Positions 57,283-64,000 of a DNA stretch of 64,000 nt are shown in pieces (position 1 is the first letter of the stretch; each line of letters begins with the position of its first letter). The stretch is from Thermoflexus sp040289485 (GTDB lineage: Bacteria; Chloroflexota; Anaerolineae; Thermoflexales; Thermoflexaceae): positions 6,040 through 70,039 of the forward strand of contig NZ_PSLG01000003.1 of NCBI RefSeq assembly GCF_040289485.1, written 5' to 3'. The notes below the pieces were generated by a model, which saw only the letters and a program-made list of their open reading frames with translations, was not told the origin of the DNA and did not search any database. Position numbers and translations under genes: made by a program.

Positions 57283-58187
57283 TCGAAACGTGGATGCGGC
57301 TGGGCCCCCACGTCCAGGAGGCCCTGGCGGCGCGGCGGCCCGTGGTGGCCCTGGAGACCGTGGTGGTGGCCTTCGGCCTCCCCCGGCCGGCGAACCTGGA
57401 GGTGGCCCTGGAGATGGAGGCGGCGGTGCGGGAGGCCGGCGCGATCCCCGCCACCATCGGGATCCTGGAGGGGCAGGTGGTGATCGGGTTGCGCCCCTCG
57501 GAGATCGCGCGCTTCGCGGAGGGGAAGGAGATCCTCAAGGTCAGCCGTCGGGATCTCGCTATCGCCCTGGCCCAGCGACGGATGGGCGCCACCACGGTGG
57601 CGGCCACCGTCTGGGCGGCGGCCCGGGCCGGGATCCCGGTGGTGGCAACCGGGGGCATCGGCGGGGTGCACCGGGGGATGCCCTTCGACGTCTCCAACGA
57701 TCTGCCGACCCTGGCCGCCGAGCCGGTGGTGGTGGTGTGCTCCGGGGCGAAGGCGATCCTGGACCTGCGGGCGACCCGGGAGTGGTTGGAGACCCACGGC
57801 GTCCCCATCCTGGGGTGGGGGACGGCGGACCTCCCGGCGTTCTACAGCCCCTCCAGCGGGCTCCCGGTGGACGCCCGGGTGGATTCGGCGGCGGAAGCGG
57901 CGGCCATCGCCCGGATCCACTGGGCCCTGGGGGGGAAGGGGCTCCTCGTGGCCGTCCCCCCGCCCCCTGCATGGGCGGTGCCGGCCGATCGGCTGGAGCA
58001 GGTCATTCACGAAGCGCTGGCGGAGGCCGCGGCCTCCGGCCTGCAGGGGCGGGAGGTCACCCCCTTCCTGCTGCGGCGGATCGCTGAGCGCACCGAGGGG
58101 GAGACGGTGGCCGTCAACCGGGCCCTCCTGGTGGAGAACGCACGGGTCGCCGCCCAGATCGCCCGTGCCCTGGCGGCGTCCCCTTGA
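57279..58187 (+). CDS. psuG: Pseudouridine-5'-phosphate glycosidase
   Basis: A 302-residue cytoplasmic enzyme that splits pseudouridine 5'-phosphate into uracil and ribose 5-phosphate. Family features are RPVVALETVVVAFGLPRPANLE, AIPATIGILEGQVVIGL, the lysine/metal region MGATTVAATVWAAARAGIPVVATGGIGGVHRG, and ILGWGTADLPAFYSPSSGLPVD. No pseudouridine kinase (psuK) is adjacent. The ATG overlaps the xseA stop by 4 bases. Its product ribose 5-phosphate links loosely to the ribose uptake operon at the left end, though they are 50 kb apart. Confidence 0.94.
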   Translation: MIETWMRLGPHVQEALAARRPVVALETVVVAFGLPRPANLEVALEMEAAVREAGAIPATIGILEGQVVIGLRPSEIARFAEGKEILKVSRRDLAIALAQRRMGATTVAATVWAAARAGIPVVATGGIGGVHRGMPFDVSNDLPTLAAEPVVVVCSGAKAILDLRATREWLETHGVPILGWGTADLPAFYSPSSGLPVDARVDSAAEAAAIARIHWALGGKGLLVAVPPPPAWAVPADRLEQVIHEALAEAAASGLQGREVTPFLLRRIAERTEGETVAVNRALLVENARVAAQIARALAASP

Positions 58188-58216
58188 CGGGAACGGAAAC
58201 CGGGAAGGAGGAGAGG

Positions 58217-58888
58217 ATGGCCACCGCGTATCTGTTCGAACCGTATGCGGACCGCTACGACGCGTGGTATGAGGGCCCCGTCGGGCGCGGAGCCTACCGA
58301 TCGGAGGTGCGGGCCCTGGCCCCGCTGATGGCCAGGTGTCCCCGGCCGTGGCTGGAGGTGGGCGTGGGCTCCGGGCGGTTCGCTCAGGCGTTGGGCGTGC
58401 CCTTCGGGGTGGATCCGGCCCATGCCCCACTGCGCCGGGCGGCACAACGGGGGATCCTCGGGGTCCAAGCGGTCGGGGAGCGCCTGCCCTTCCGGGAGGG
58501 GGCTTTCGGTGGGGTGCTGGTGGTGGTCACCCTCTGCTTCGTCGAGGACCCCCTGGCGCTCCTGCGGGAGGCCCAGCGGGTCCTGCGCCCGGGCGGCGGC
58601 CTGGTGCTGGGCCTCATCCTGGCGGAGAGCCCGTGGGCGGCCCATTATCAGGAGAAGGCCCGCCAGGGCCATCCGTTCTACGCGGCGGCCTGCTTCTACC
58701 GCCGGGGCCAGGTGGAGGAGTGGCTCCACCGGGCCGGCTTCGCCCTCGAGGCCTGGACGGCCACCCTCTTTCAATCCCCGGATCGCTCAGAGATCCGGGA
58801 GGAGGAGCCCCGGTGGGGGTTTCATCGGGAGGCAGGCTTCGTCGGGATCCTGGCGCGCAAGCCCGAGGGGCCGGAGGACGGCCGGTGA
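58217..58888 (+). CDS. Class I SAM-dependent methyltransferase
   Basis: A 223-residue methyltransferase with a short Rossmann core: FEPYADRYDAWYEGPVG at the start, motif I PWLEVGVGSGRFAQALG, FGVDPAHAPLRRA (motif II), and VLVVVTLCFVEDPLALLREAQRVLRPGGGLVLGLI. This is the UbiE/Methyltransf_11 type with unknown substrate. The ATG at 58217 has GGAGGAGAGG directly upstream; an in-frame TTG at 58184 overlapping the psuG stop is less likely. The stop shares one base with the mevalonate kinase start (TGATG). Confidence 0.88.
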   Translation: MATAYLFEPYADRYDAWYEGPVGRGAYRSEVRALAPLMARCPRPWLEVGVGSGRFAQALGVPFGVDPAHAPLRRAAQRGILGVQAVGERLPFREGAFGGVLVVVTLCFVEDPLALLREAQRVLRPGGGLVLGLILAESPWAAHYQEKARQGHPFYAAACFYRRGQVEEWLHRAGFALEAWTATLFQSPDRSEIREEEPRWGFHREAGFVGILARKPEGPEDGR

Positions 58889-59859
58889 TGGAAAAGCCTC
58901 CCGCCACAGCCGTGGAAGCCTCCGCGTGCGGCAAGGTCATCCTGCTGGGGGAGCACGCCGTCGTCTACGGGCGGCCGGCCCTGGCCGTGCCGGTCTGCGG
59001 CCTGCGGGCCTGGGTGCGGGCGGAGCCGGGGCCGCCGGGGAGCGGTTGCTGGATCGAAGCCCGGGACCTGGGGGAGATCCTGCGGCTGACGACCGCCCCC
59101 GCTGATTCCCCACTGGCGCGGGCGGTCCGCCTGGCGCTGGCGCACCTGGACGTTCCGGAGCCGGACCTCCGGCTGGTCCTTTGGTCGGCGCTCCCGATCG
59201 CCGGCGGGCTGGGGAGCGGGGCGGCCGTGGCCACCGCCCTCATCCGGGCGGTCTTCCGATGGTTCGGACGGCCGACGGACCCTGCGGTGATCGCCGCGCT
59301 GGTGTACGAGGTGGAGAAACTCCACCACGGCACGCCGAGCGGGATCGACAACACGGTGATCGCTTATGAACGGCCCCTCCGGTTCGTTCGCGGCCAGGCC
59401 CCGGTCTTCTTCACCATCGCCCGCCCGCTCCCCCTGCTGATCGCCGATTCGGGGATCCCTAGCCCCACCCGGGAGACCGTGGCAGCCGTCCGGGCCGGCT
59501 GGGCAGCGGAACCCGCCCGCTATGAGACCCTGTTCGACGCCATCGCCGCCCTGGTCTGGGAGGCCGAGGCCCGGCTCGCCATCGGGGACCTGGAGGGGCT
59601 GGGCGGGCTGCTGGACGTGAACCATCGGTTGCTGGTCGAGCTGGGGGTGTCGGCGCCGGCGCTGGACCGCCTGGTCGTCGCGGCGCGCCAGGCGGGGGCG
59701 CTGGGGGCCAAGTTGACCGGGGGTGGGCGGGGCGGGAACATCATCGCCCTGGTGCCCCCTGAGCGGATGGAAGCGGTGGCCCAAGCCCTGCGGGCGGCAG
59801 GGGCGCGGGCCATCTACCGGACGGTGGTCCCGCCCACGGCCGCCGCGCCGGGCGGGTGA
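58888..59859 (+). CDS. mvk: Mevalonate kinase
   Basis: A 323-residue GHMP kinase that phosphorylates mevalonate. Motif 1 is ACGKVILLGEHAVVYGRPALAVPV. The ATP loop is LPIAGGLGSGAAVATALIRAVF, with EKLHHGTPSGIDNTVIAYERPLRF following. Motif 3 is LGAKLTGGGRGGNIIALV. The GEHAVVYG and HGTPSGIDN stretches are specific for mevalonate kinase within the superfamily. It implies at least part of a mevalonate route to isoprenoids, unusual for most bacteria. No other mevalonate-pathway gene is in view. It overlaps the previous gene by one base and the next by 4 bases if the GTG start of rsmB is used. Confidence 0.93.
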   Translation: MEKPPATAVEASACGKVILLGEHAVVYGRPALAVPVCGLRAWVRAEPGPPGSGCWIEARDLGEILRLTTAPADSPLARAVRLALAHLDVPEPDLRLVLWSALPIAGGLGSGAAVATALIRAVFRWFGRPTDPAVIAALVYEVEKLHHGTPSGIDNTVIAYERPLRFVRGQAPVFFTIARPLPLLIADSGIPSPTRETVAAVRAGWAAEPARYETLFDAIAALVWEAEARLAIGDLEGLGGLLDVNHRLLVELGVSAPALDRLVVAARQAGALGAKLTGGGRGGNIIALVPPERMEAVAQALRAAGARAIYRTVVPPTAAAPGG

Positions 59860-61295
59860 GATGGAAAGGCGTATCCTTGGGCGAGGGGGGCGTCCCGTTG
59901 GCGGCGAAACCAACGCTTCGATCCCCGGCCCGTTACCACGCGCTGCGCGCGCTCCACCGGATCGAGACGCGCGCCGCCTACGCCGATTACGTGCTCCAGG
60001 CCATCCGCCGGGAAGCCGACCTTTCCCCCCGCGATCAGGACCTGCTGACCACCTTGGTGGACGGGGTGACCATCTGGCGCAAGACCCTGGACTGGGTGCT
60101 GGCGCACGATGTGCGCGGGGGGCTGGCACGCCTGGACCCCTGGGTCCGGAACGCGCTGCGGCTGGGCCTGTATCAATTGATGTTTCTCGATCGGATCCCC
60201 CGCTGGGCGGCCGTCCACGAGACCGTCGAGGTGACCCGGGTTGTCGCCGGGGAGGGGGCGGCAGCCCTGGTGAACGCGGTCCTCCGGCGGATCTCCGCCC
60301 GCCTGGAGCGGGGGCAGGAGCCGGCCCCTTTCCCCTCGTTGAAAGAGGATCCGGTGGCCCACCTGGCGGTCCGGTATTCCCATCCGGAATGGCTGGTGCG
60401 CCGCTGGGTGGCCCGTTATGGGGTGGAGGGGGCGCGGGCCCTCTGCGCCTTCAACAACCGGCCGCGCCCCCTCAGCCTGCGGGTGAACCGGCTGCGGGCG
60501 ACCCCCGAGGCGGTGCAGCAGGCGCTGGAGGAACAGGGCCGGCGGGCGCGGCCCAGCCCATATCATCCCTATGTGATCCTGGTAGAAGGGGGGATGGACC
60601 TGGCGGCCTGGCCCCTTTACCAGGAGGGGAAAGTGATCGCCCAGGACGAGGCGGCGGCCCTGGTGCCTTACCTGATGGACCTGCGGCCGGGCCTGCGGGT
60701 GCTGGATCTGTGCGCCGCCCCGGGCGGGAAGACCACCGAGATCGCCGAACTCATGGGGGATCGCGGATGGTTGATCGCTGCCGACCGCCACTTCGGCCGC
60801 CTGCGGCGGTTGCGCGAGCACGCCCTGCGCATGGGGTTCACCTGCATCCGGCCGGTCCAGGCGGACGGTCGTCGGCCGTTCCTGCCGCCCTGGGCGGACC
60901 GCATCCTGATCGATGCGCCGTGCACGGGGACAGGGGTGCTGGCCCGGCGCAGCGACGCCCGCTGGCATCGGCAGGAGGCGGACCTGGAGGGCCTGACGGC
61001 CCTTCAGCGCGCGTTGCTGGAGGCGGCCGCCCGGATGCTCCGGCCCGGGGGACGGCTGATCTACAGCACGTGCTCCCTGGAGCCGGAGGAGAACGAGGAG
61101 CAGATCTACGCCTTCCTGCGGAACCACCCGGAGTTCCGCCTGGTCCCCGCCCGCGGGAAGGTCCCCACCCCCTTCGTGGACGCCGAGGGCTTCTACCGGG
61201 TCCTCCCCCATGTCCACGCCATGGACGGGGCCTTCGGGGCCATCCTGGAGAAAGCGCCCGAGGCCCTGGCAGATCCACCCCCCGATTTTGAATGA
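59856..61295 (+). CDS. rsmB: 16S rRNA (cytosine-C5) methyltransferase RsmB
   Basis: A 479-residue enzyme that methylates a cytosine of 16S rRNA. The N-terminal NusB-like domain runs to about residue 150 (ALRALHRIETRAAYADYVLQ, RNALRLGLYQLMFLDRIPRWAAVHETVEV). The methyltransferase has LRVLDLCAAPGGKTTEIAELM for SAM binding, ILIDAPCTGTGVLARR with the first catalytic cysteine, and LIYSTCSLEPEENEEQI with the second. The GTG at 59856 overlaps the mvk stop as GTGA; a TTG at 59898 with GAGGGGGG seven bases upstream is an alternative start. The domain order and motifs make the call firm. Confidence 0.95.
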   Translation: MRWKGVSLGEGGVPLAAKPTLRSPARYHALRALHRIETRAAYADYVLQAIRREADLSPRDQDLLTTLVDGVTIWRKTLDWVLAHDVRGGLARLDPWVRNALRLGLYQLMFLDRIPRWAAVHETVEVTRVVAGEGAAALVNAVLRRISARLERGQEPAPFPSLKEDPVAHLAVRYSHPEWLVRRWVARYGVEGARALCAFNNRPRPLSLRVNRLRATPEAVQQALEEQGRRARPSPYHPYVILVEGGMDLAAWPLYQEGKVIAQDEAAALVPYLMDLRPGLRVLDLCAAPGGKTTEIAELMGDRGWLIAADRHFGRLRRLREHALRMGFTCIRPVQADGRRPFLPPWADRILIDAPCTGTGVLARRSDARWHRQEADLEGLTALQRALLEAAARMLRPGGRLIYSTCSLEPEENEEQIYAFLRNHPEFRLVPARGKVPTPFVDAEGFYRVLPHVHAMDGAFGAILEKAPEALADPPPDFE

Positions 61296-61361
61296 GGAGC
61301 GTCATCCCCAAAGGGTGACATTTGTCACTGCGAGGTCCCGGCCGTCTCGGTAAGATAGAAA

Positions 61362-61474
61362 GTGCAAGCAGCGCCATCGCCGCCCACGCTCCTGGCGTTC
61401 GCTTGCCCTGGCCCCTCCTTTCCTGCTGCGGCCCGGCTCGGACCCCAGCCCGAGACCGGGCCGCATGCGTTTTT
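61362..61474 (+). ncRNA. Candidate small RNA with CU-rich single-stranded loop
   Basis: In the 323-base gap between rsmB and iscS. A stem of two 6-bp parts (61364-61369 with 61401-61406 and 61371-61376 with 61393-61398) is followed by an unpaired CU-rich tract CCCCTCCTTTCCT (61412-61424). An intrinsic terminator ends the unit (61430-61474). A -10-like TAAGAT lies at 61351-61356, but no good -35 box. The CU tract could pair with ribosome binding sites, as in known CU-rich regulatory RNAs. No known RNA family was recognised. The rest of the gap up to 61560 shows nothing clear. Confidence 0.45.
61430..61474 (+). terminator. Intrinsic terminator after the candidate small RNA
   Basis: GGCCCGG-CTCGG (61430-61441) pairs with CCGAG-A-CCGGGCC (61450-61462), giving a 12-bp stem with one bulged A and an 8-base loop, followed after 7 bases by TTTTT (61470-61474). 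Confidence 0.65.
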
Positions 61475-61562
61475 GGACCTCTGGCGGCTGGTCCGGGCGT
61501 TGGATCCCTAGCGGCGGCGAGGGCCGGCGCGATGGGTTCTGGCCCTGACGGGGAAGGGGATT

Positions 61563-61586
61563 TAGAATGAAAGCGTCAACGCTTTC
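61563..61586 (+). promoter_or_regulatory. iscS: Possible -10 box and operator-like dyad before iscS
   Basis: TAGAAT (61563-61568) is immediately followed by GAAAGCG-TCAA-CGCTTTC (61569-61586), a perfect 7-bp inverted repeat. It covers the expected transcription start, about 50 bases before the iscS ATG. No good -35 box is seen, which would fit a regulated promoter. The repeat could act as an operator or as a 5' mRNA hairpin. Confidence 0.45.
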
Positions 61587-61618
61587 CCCCGGAGCGGGAT
61601 CCCAGCGGGAGGTGTCGC

Positions 61619-62791
61619 ATGGCGGGGCGGGCGATCTATCTAGACCATTCGGCCACCACGCCGGTGGATCCGCGGGTGTTGGAGGCCATGTTGCCGTACT
61701 TCACCGAGGTCTACGGCAACTCGGCCTCCATCCATCGTTTCGGGCGGGCGGCGGCCAAGGCCCTGGAGGAGAGCCGCCGGGCCGTCGCCGCCATCCTGGG
61801 GTGCCACCCCACGGAGATCGTGTTCACCGGCTCGGGGACCGAGAGCGACAACATGGCCCTGCGGGGGGTGGCCTTCGCTCAGCGCCGCGCCGGGCGGGGG
61901 AACCATCTCATTGTCTCCTCGGTGGAGCACCACGCCGTCCTGAACACGGCGCGGCAACTGGAGGAGGTCTTCGGCTTCGAGGTGACCTACCTGCCGGTGG
62001 ACGAACACGGCATGGTGGATCCGGACGCGGTGGGCCGGGCGATCCGCAAGGACACCGTCCTCATCAGCGTGATGTATGCCAACAACGAGGTGGGCACCAT
62101 CCAGCCCATCGCCGAGATCGCCCGCATCGCCCGGGCCAAGGGTGTCCCCTTCCACACAGATGCGGTGCAGGCGGGCGGCATGCTGGACCTGGATGTGAAC
62201 CGCCTGGGGGTGGATCTGATGACCCTCTCCGCTCACAAGTTCTACGGGCCGAAGGGGGTCGGCCTGCTCTACATCCGCCAGGGCACCCCCTATCTTTCCC
62301 CGCTGACCGGCGGGGGCCATGAGCGGGGCCGGCGGGCTGGCACCGTCAACGTGGCGGGGATCGTGGGGCTGGCGACCGCCCTGCGCCTGGCCCAGGAGGC
62401 CCGGGAGAGCGAGAACGCCCGTCTGCGGCGGCTGCGCGACCGGCTGATCCGGGGGATCCTGGAGCGGGTGCCGGACGCCCGCCTGACCGGCCATCCGACG
62501 GAGCGGCTGGCGCACCACGCCAGTTTCGTGTTCAAGGGGATCAACGGGGAGGAACTGTTGCTGGCCCTGGATGTGGAGGGGATCGCGGCCAGCACGGGGT
62601 CGGCCTGCACCAGCGGCCGGCCGGAGCCCTCGGAGGTCCTCGGGGCCATGGGCTTGCCCCACGAGTGGGCGGTGGGCTCTCTGCGCCTGACCCTGGGCAA
62701 GGCCAACACGGGCGAGGACGTCGACGCGGTGCTGGAGATCCTCCCTCGGGCCGTCGCCCGGCTGCGTCAGATGGAGGCGGTGCTCCGGTGA
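61619..62791 (+). CDS. iscS: Cysteine desulfurase IscS/NifS
   Basis: A 390-residue class I PLP desulfurase. It begins AIYLDHSATTPVDPRVLEAMLPYFTEVYGNSASIHRFGR and has FTGSGTESDNMALRG, the PLP aspartate/glutamine region FHTDAVQAGG, the Schiff-base lysine in LSAHKFYGPKGVGLLY and the catalytic cysteine in STGSACTSGRPEPSEVL. The ATG at 61619 has GGGAGG six bases upstream. No iscU or iscR follows. The next gene is mnmA, for which it very likely provides sulfur. A separate desulfurase, sufS, serves the suf operon. Confidence 0.95.
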   Translation: MAGRAIYLDHSATTPVDPRVLEAMLPYFTEVYGNSASIHRFGRAAAKALEESRRAVAAILGCHPTEIVFTGSGTESDNMALRGVAFAQRRAGRGNHLIVSSVEHHAVLNTARQLEEVFGFEVTYLPVDEHGMVDPDAVGRAIRKDTVLISVMYANNEVGTIQPIAEIARIARAKGVPFHTDAVQAGGMLDLDVNRLGVDLMTLSAHKFYGPKGVGLLYIRQGTPYLSPLTGGGHERGRRAGTVNVAGIVGLATALRLAQEARESENARLRRLRDRLIRGILERVPDARLTGHPTERLAHHASFVFKGINGEELLLALDVEGIAASTGSACTSGRPEPSEVLGAMGLPHEWAVGSLRLTLGKANTGEDVDAVLEILPRAVARLRQMEAVLR

Positions 62792-62907
62792 TGCGGCGCG
62801 GGGGGGTTCCGCTGCGGGGGCGGCCGGCGCTGGTGGTGGAGGGGGTCTCGCCGGCGGGCCGGACGCTCCCATAGGGGAACGATGTCTTTCCGGGCGAAGG
62901 GGAGGCC

Positions 62908-64000
62908 ATGACGCGCGTGGTGGTGGCCATGAGCGGCGGTGTCGACAGCAGCGTCGCCGCCGCCCTGCTGGTGGAACAGGGCGTTGAGGTGATCGGCATC
63001 ATGCTGCGCCTCTGGAGCGAGGGCGGGGAGGCGGGCGCCTCGACCAACCGGTGCTGCACCCTGGAGGACATGGAACTGGCCTACCAGGTGGCCGAGCGCC
63101 TGGGCATCCCCTTCTACGTGCTGGACGTCTCGGAGTTCTTCAAGAAGACGGTGGTGGATTTCTTCATTGCCGAATACGTCGCCGGGCGCACCCCGAACCC
63201 GTGCCTGCGCTGCAACCGCCTGGTCCGTTTCGACTGGCTGCTCCGCCGCGCCCTGGCCCTGGGGGCCGAGTTCCTGGCCACCGGCCACTACGCCCGCGTC
63301 CGCGAGGTCGGGGGGAAGATGCAATTGCTGCGGGGCGTGGACCCCCGGAAGGATCAGTCCTATGTGCTCTCGGTGCTGGGGCAGTGGGAGCTGCGCCACG
63401 CCATGTTCCCGGTGGGCGGATACACCAAGGAGGAGGTGCGCGCGCTGGCCCGGCGGTTCGGCCTCCCGGTGGCGGAGAAGCCGGAGAGCCAGGACCTCTG
63501 TTTCCTGGCCGATGGGGATTACCGGGCTTTCCTGCGTCGCCATGCCCCGGAGGCGCTGCGCCCGGGGCCGATCCGGGACACGCAGGGTCGCGTCCTGGGG
63601 CAGCACCAGGGCCTGGCCTTCTACACCATCGGCCAACGCCGGGGCCTGGGGATCGCTGCGGGGGTTCCCCTGTATGTGGTCGATCTGGATCCGGAGGAGA
63701 ACGCGGTGATCGTGGGGACGGCGGAGGAACTGGGACGCCGGGCCTGCCTGTTGGAGGGCGTGCACTTCATCAGCGGCGAGGTGCCCCCAAGTCCCTTCCG
63801 GGCCACCGTGCGGATCCGCTACCGGGGCCGGGAGGTGCCCGCCACCATCATCCCCCTCCCCGATCGCCGTGCGCGGGTGGTCTTCGACGAGCCCCTGCGG
63901 GACATCACCCCGGGCCAGGCGGCCGTGATGTATGACGGCGAGGTCGTCTTGGGGATGGGGCGGATCGCCCGGGCAGAGCGGGAGCCGCTGGCGGTCCCCA
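62908..64000 (+). CDS. mnmA: tRNA-specific 2-thiouridylase MnmA, cut by window edge
   Basis: Makes 2-thiouridine at position 34 of certain tRNAs with ATP and sulfur passed from a desulfurase. About 364 residues are visible and the 3' end is outside the window. The PP-loop SGGVDSSVAAALL is near residue 9. The first catalytic cysteine is in TPNPCLRCNRLVRF and the second in SQDLCFLADGDY. IGQRRGLG and the C-terminal beta-barrel start (FISGEVPPSPFRATVRIRYRG) are also typical. The ATG at 62908 has GGGGAGGCC upstream. The 116 bases after iscS carry no credible gene, so iscS-mnmA is probably one transcript. Confidence 0.95.
   Translation, partial: MTRVVVAMSGGVDSSVAAALLVEQGVEVIGIMLRLWSEGGEAGASTNRCCTLEDMELAYQVAERLGIPFYVLDVSEFFKKTVVDFFIAEYVAGRTPNPCLRCNRLVRFDWLLRRALALGAEFLATGHYARVREVGGKMQLLRGVDPRKDQSYVLSVLGQWELRHAMFPVGGYTKEEVRALARRFGLPVAEKPESQDLCFLADGDYRAFLRRHAPEALRPGPIRDTQGRVLGQHQGLAFYTIGQRRGLGIAAGVPLYVVDLDPEENAVIVGTAEELGRRACLLEGVHFISGEVPPSPFRATVRIRYRGREVPATIIPLPDRRARVVFDEPLRDITPGQAAVMYDGEVVLGMGRIARAEREPLAVP

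Noticed and set aside
61322..61356. TTGTCA and TAAGAT as a full promoter for the candidate small RNA
   Set aside because: The spacer is 23 bases, too long for a sigma-70 promoter. Only the -10-like box was kept, at low weight.
62792..62874. Short frame MRRGGVPLRGRPALVVE after iscS
   Set aside because: Only about 28 codons, no ribosome binding site of its own and no recognisable family; treated as the spacer between iscS and mnmA.
1..64000. CRISPR arrays, insertion sequences, phage or plasmid genes
   Set aside because: No regularly spaced direct repeats, transposase or integrase motifs, or attachment-site repeats were noticed on reading either strand. Distant or very short repeats could have been missed without computation.

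Overview
The window is GC-rich bacterial chromosomal DNA with about 63 protein genes packed end to end. It has many 1-16 bp overlaps and strong AGGAGG-type ribosome binding sites. No CRISPR array, insertion sequence, integrase, tRNA or rRNA was seen. The gene mix suggests a thermophilic member of the Chloroflexota, but this is inference only, because no phylogenetic marker was compared. The hints are a mevalonate kinase, a coproporphyrin-type heme route with HemQ, a glucosyl-3-phosphoglycerate synthase, an F420-type nitroreductase, and SUF genes with a SufR-like regulator. Two reading frames run off the edges: a sugar permease at the left and mnmA at the right.

Layout, left half. Positions 1-5524 hold a minus-strand ribose-type ABC operon (lacI-type regulator, rbsD, permease, binding lipoprotein, ATPase, second permease). 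It sits behind a consensus promoter whose start site is covered by a 20-bp perfect palindrome. Positions 5521-8350 hold a prepilin peptidase, a probable 6S RNA on the opposite strand, small proteins, a GNAT enzyme and coaE. Positions 8398-19777 are mostly plus strand: rtcA-rnz, a zinc-ribbon protein, an EthD-like protein, a DUF554 protein, hydantoinase, an orphan DNA methyltransferase, patatin, LCP and metallo-beta-lactamase proteins. They are interrupted by a minus-strand pair, a trypsin-like protease and an ammonium-transporter-like protein that lacks the twin histidines. Positions 19774-26948 are a seven-gene minus-strand heme operon (hemB, hemQ, a radical SAM gene, hemL, hemE, hemY/cgoX, hemH/cpfC), in which hemB lacks its first third.

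Layout, right half. Positions 27126-29147 carry secG and a peptide-binding protein. Positions 29160-31244 carry xseB, a DUF212 protein, a cobalamin adenosyltransferase and an FbiB-like nitroreductase. Positions 31267-34056 carry DUF512 and DUF123 proteins and a CopZ-like iron-sulfur protein. THEP1 and an MGDG-synthase-like glycosyltransferase follow. The suf operon (sufC-B-D-S) is transcribed away from sufR-sufT from back-to-back consensus promoters. Next come a GT-C-like membrane protein, dgkA, an acyl-CoA synthetase, a CoA-transferase, alanine dehydrogenase, a porB-like gene remnant, a Usp-GpgS fusion, korAB and a MaoC hydratase.

The last 9 kb is a plus-strand run: SIS isomerase, xseA, psuG, methyltransferase, mevalonate kinase, rsmB, a candidate CU-rich small RNA with a terminator, iscS and mnmA. 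IscS and MnmA would work together in tRNA thiolation. The suf genes supply iron-sulfur clusters for the KorAB and radical SAM enzymes.
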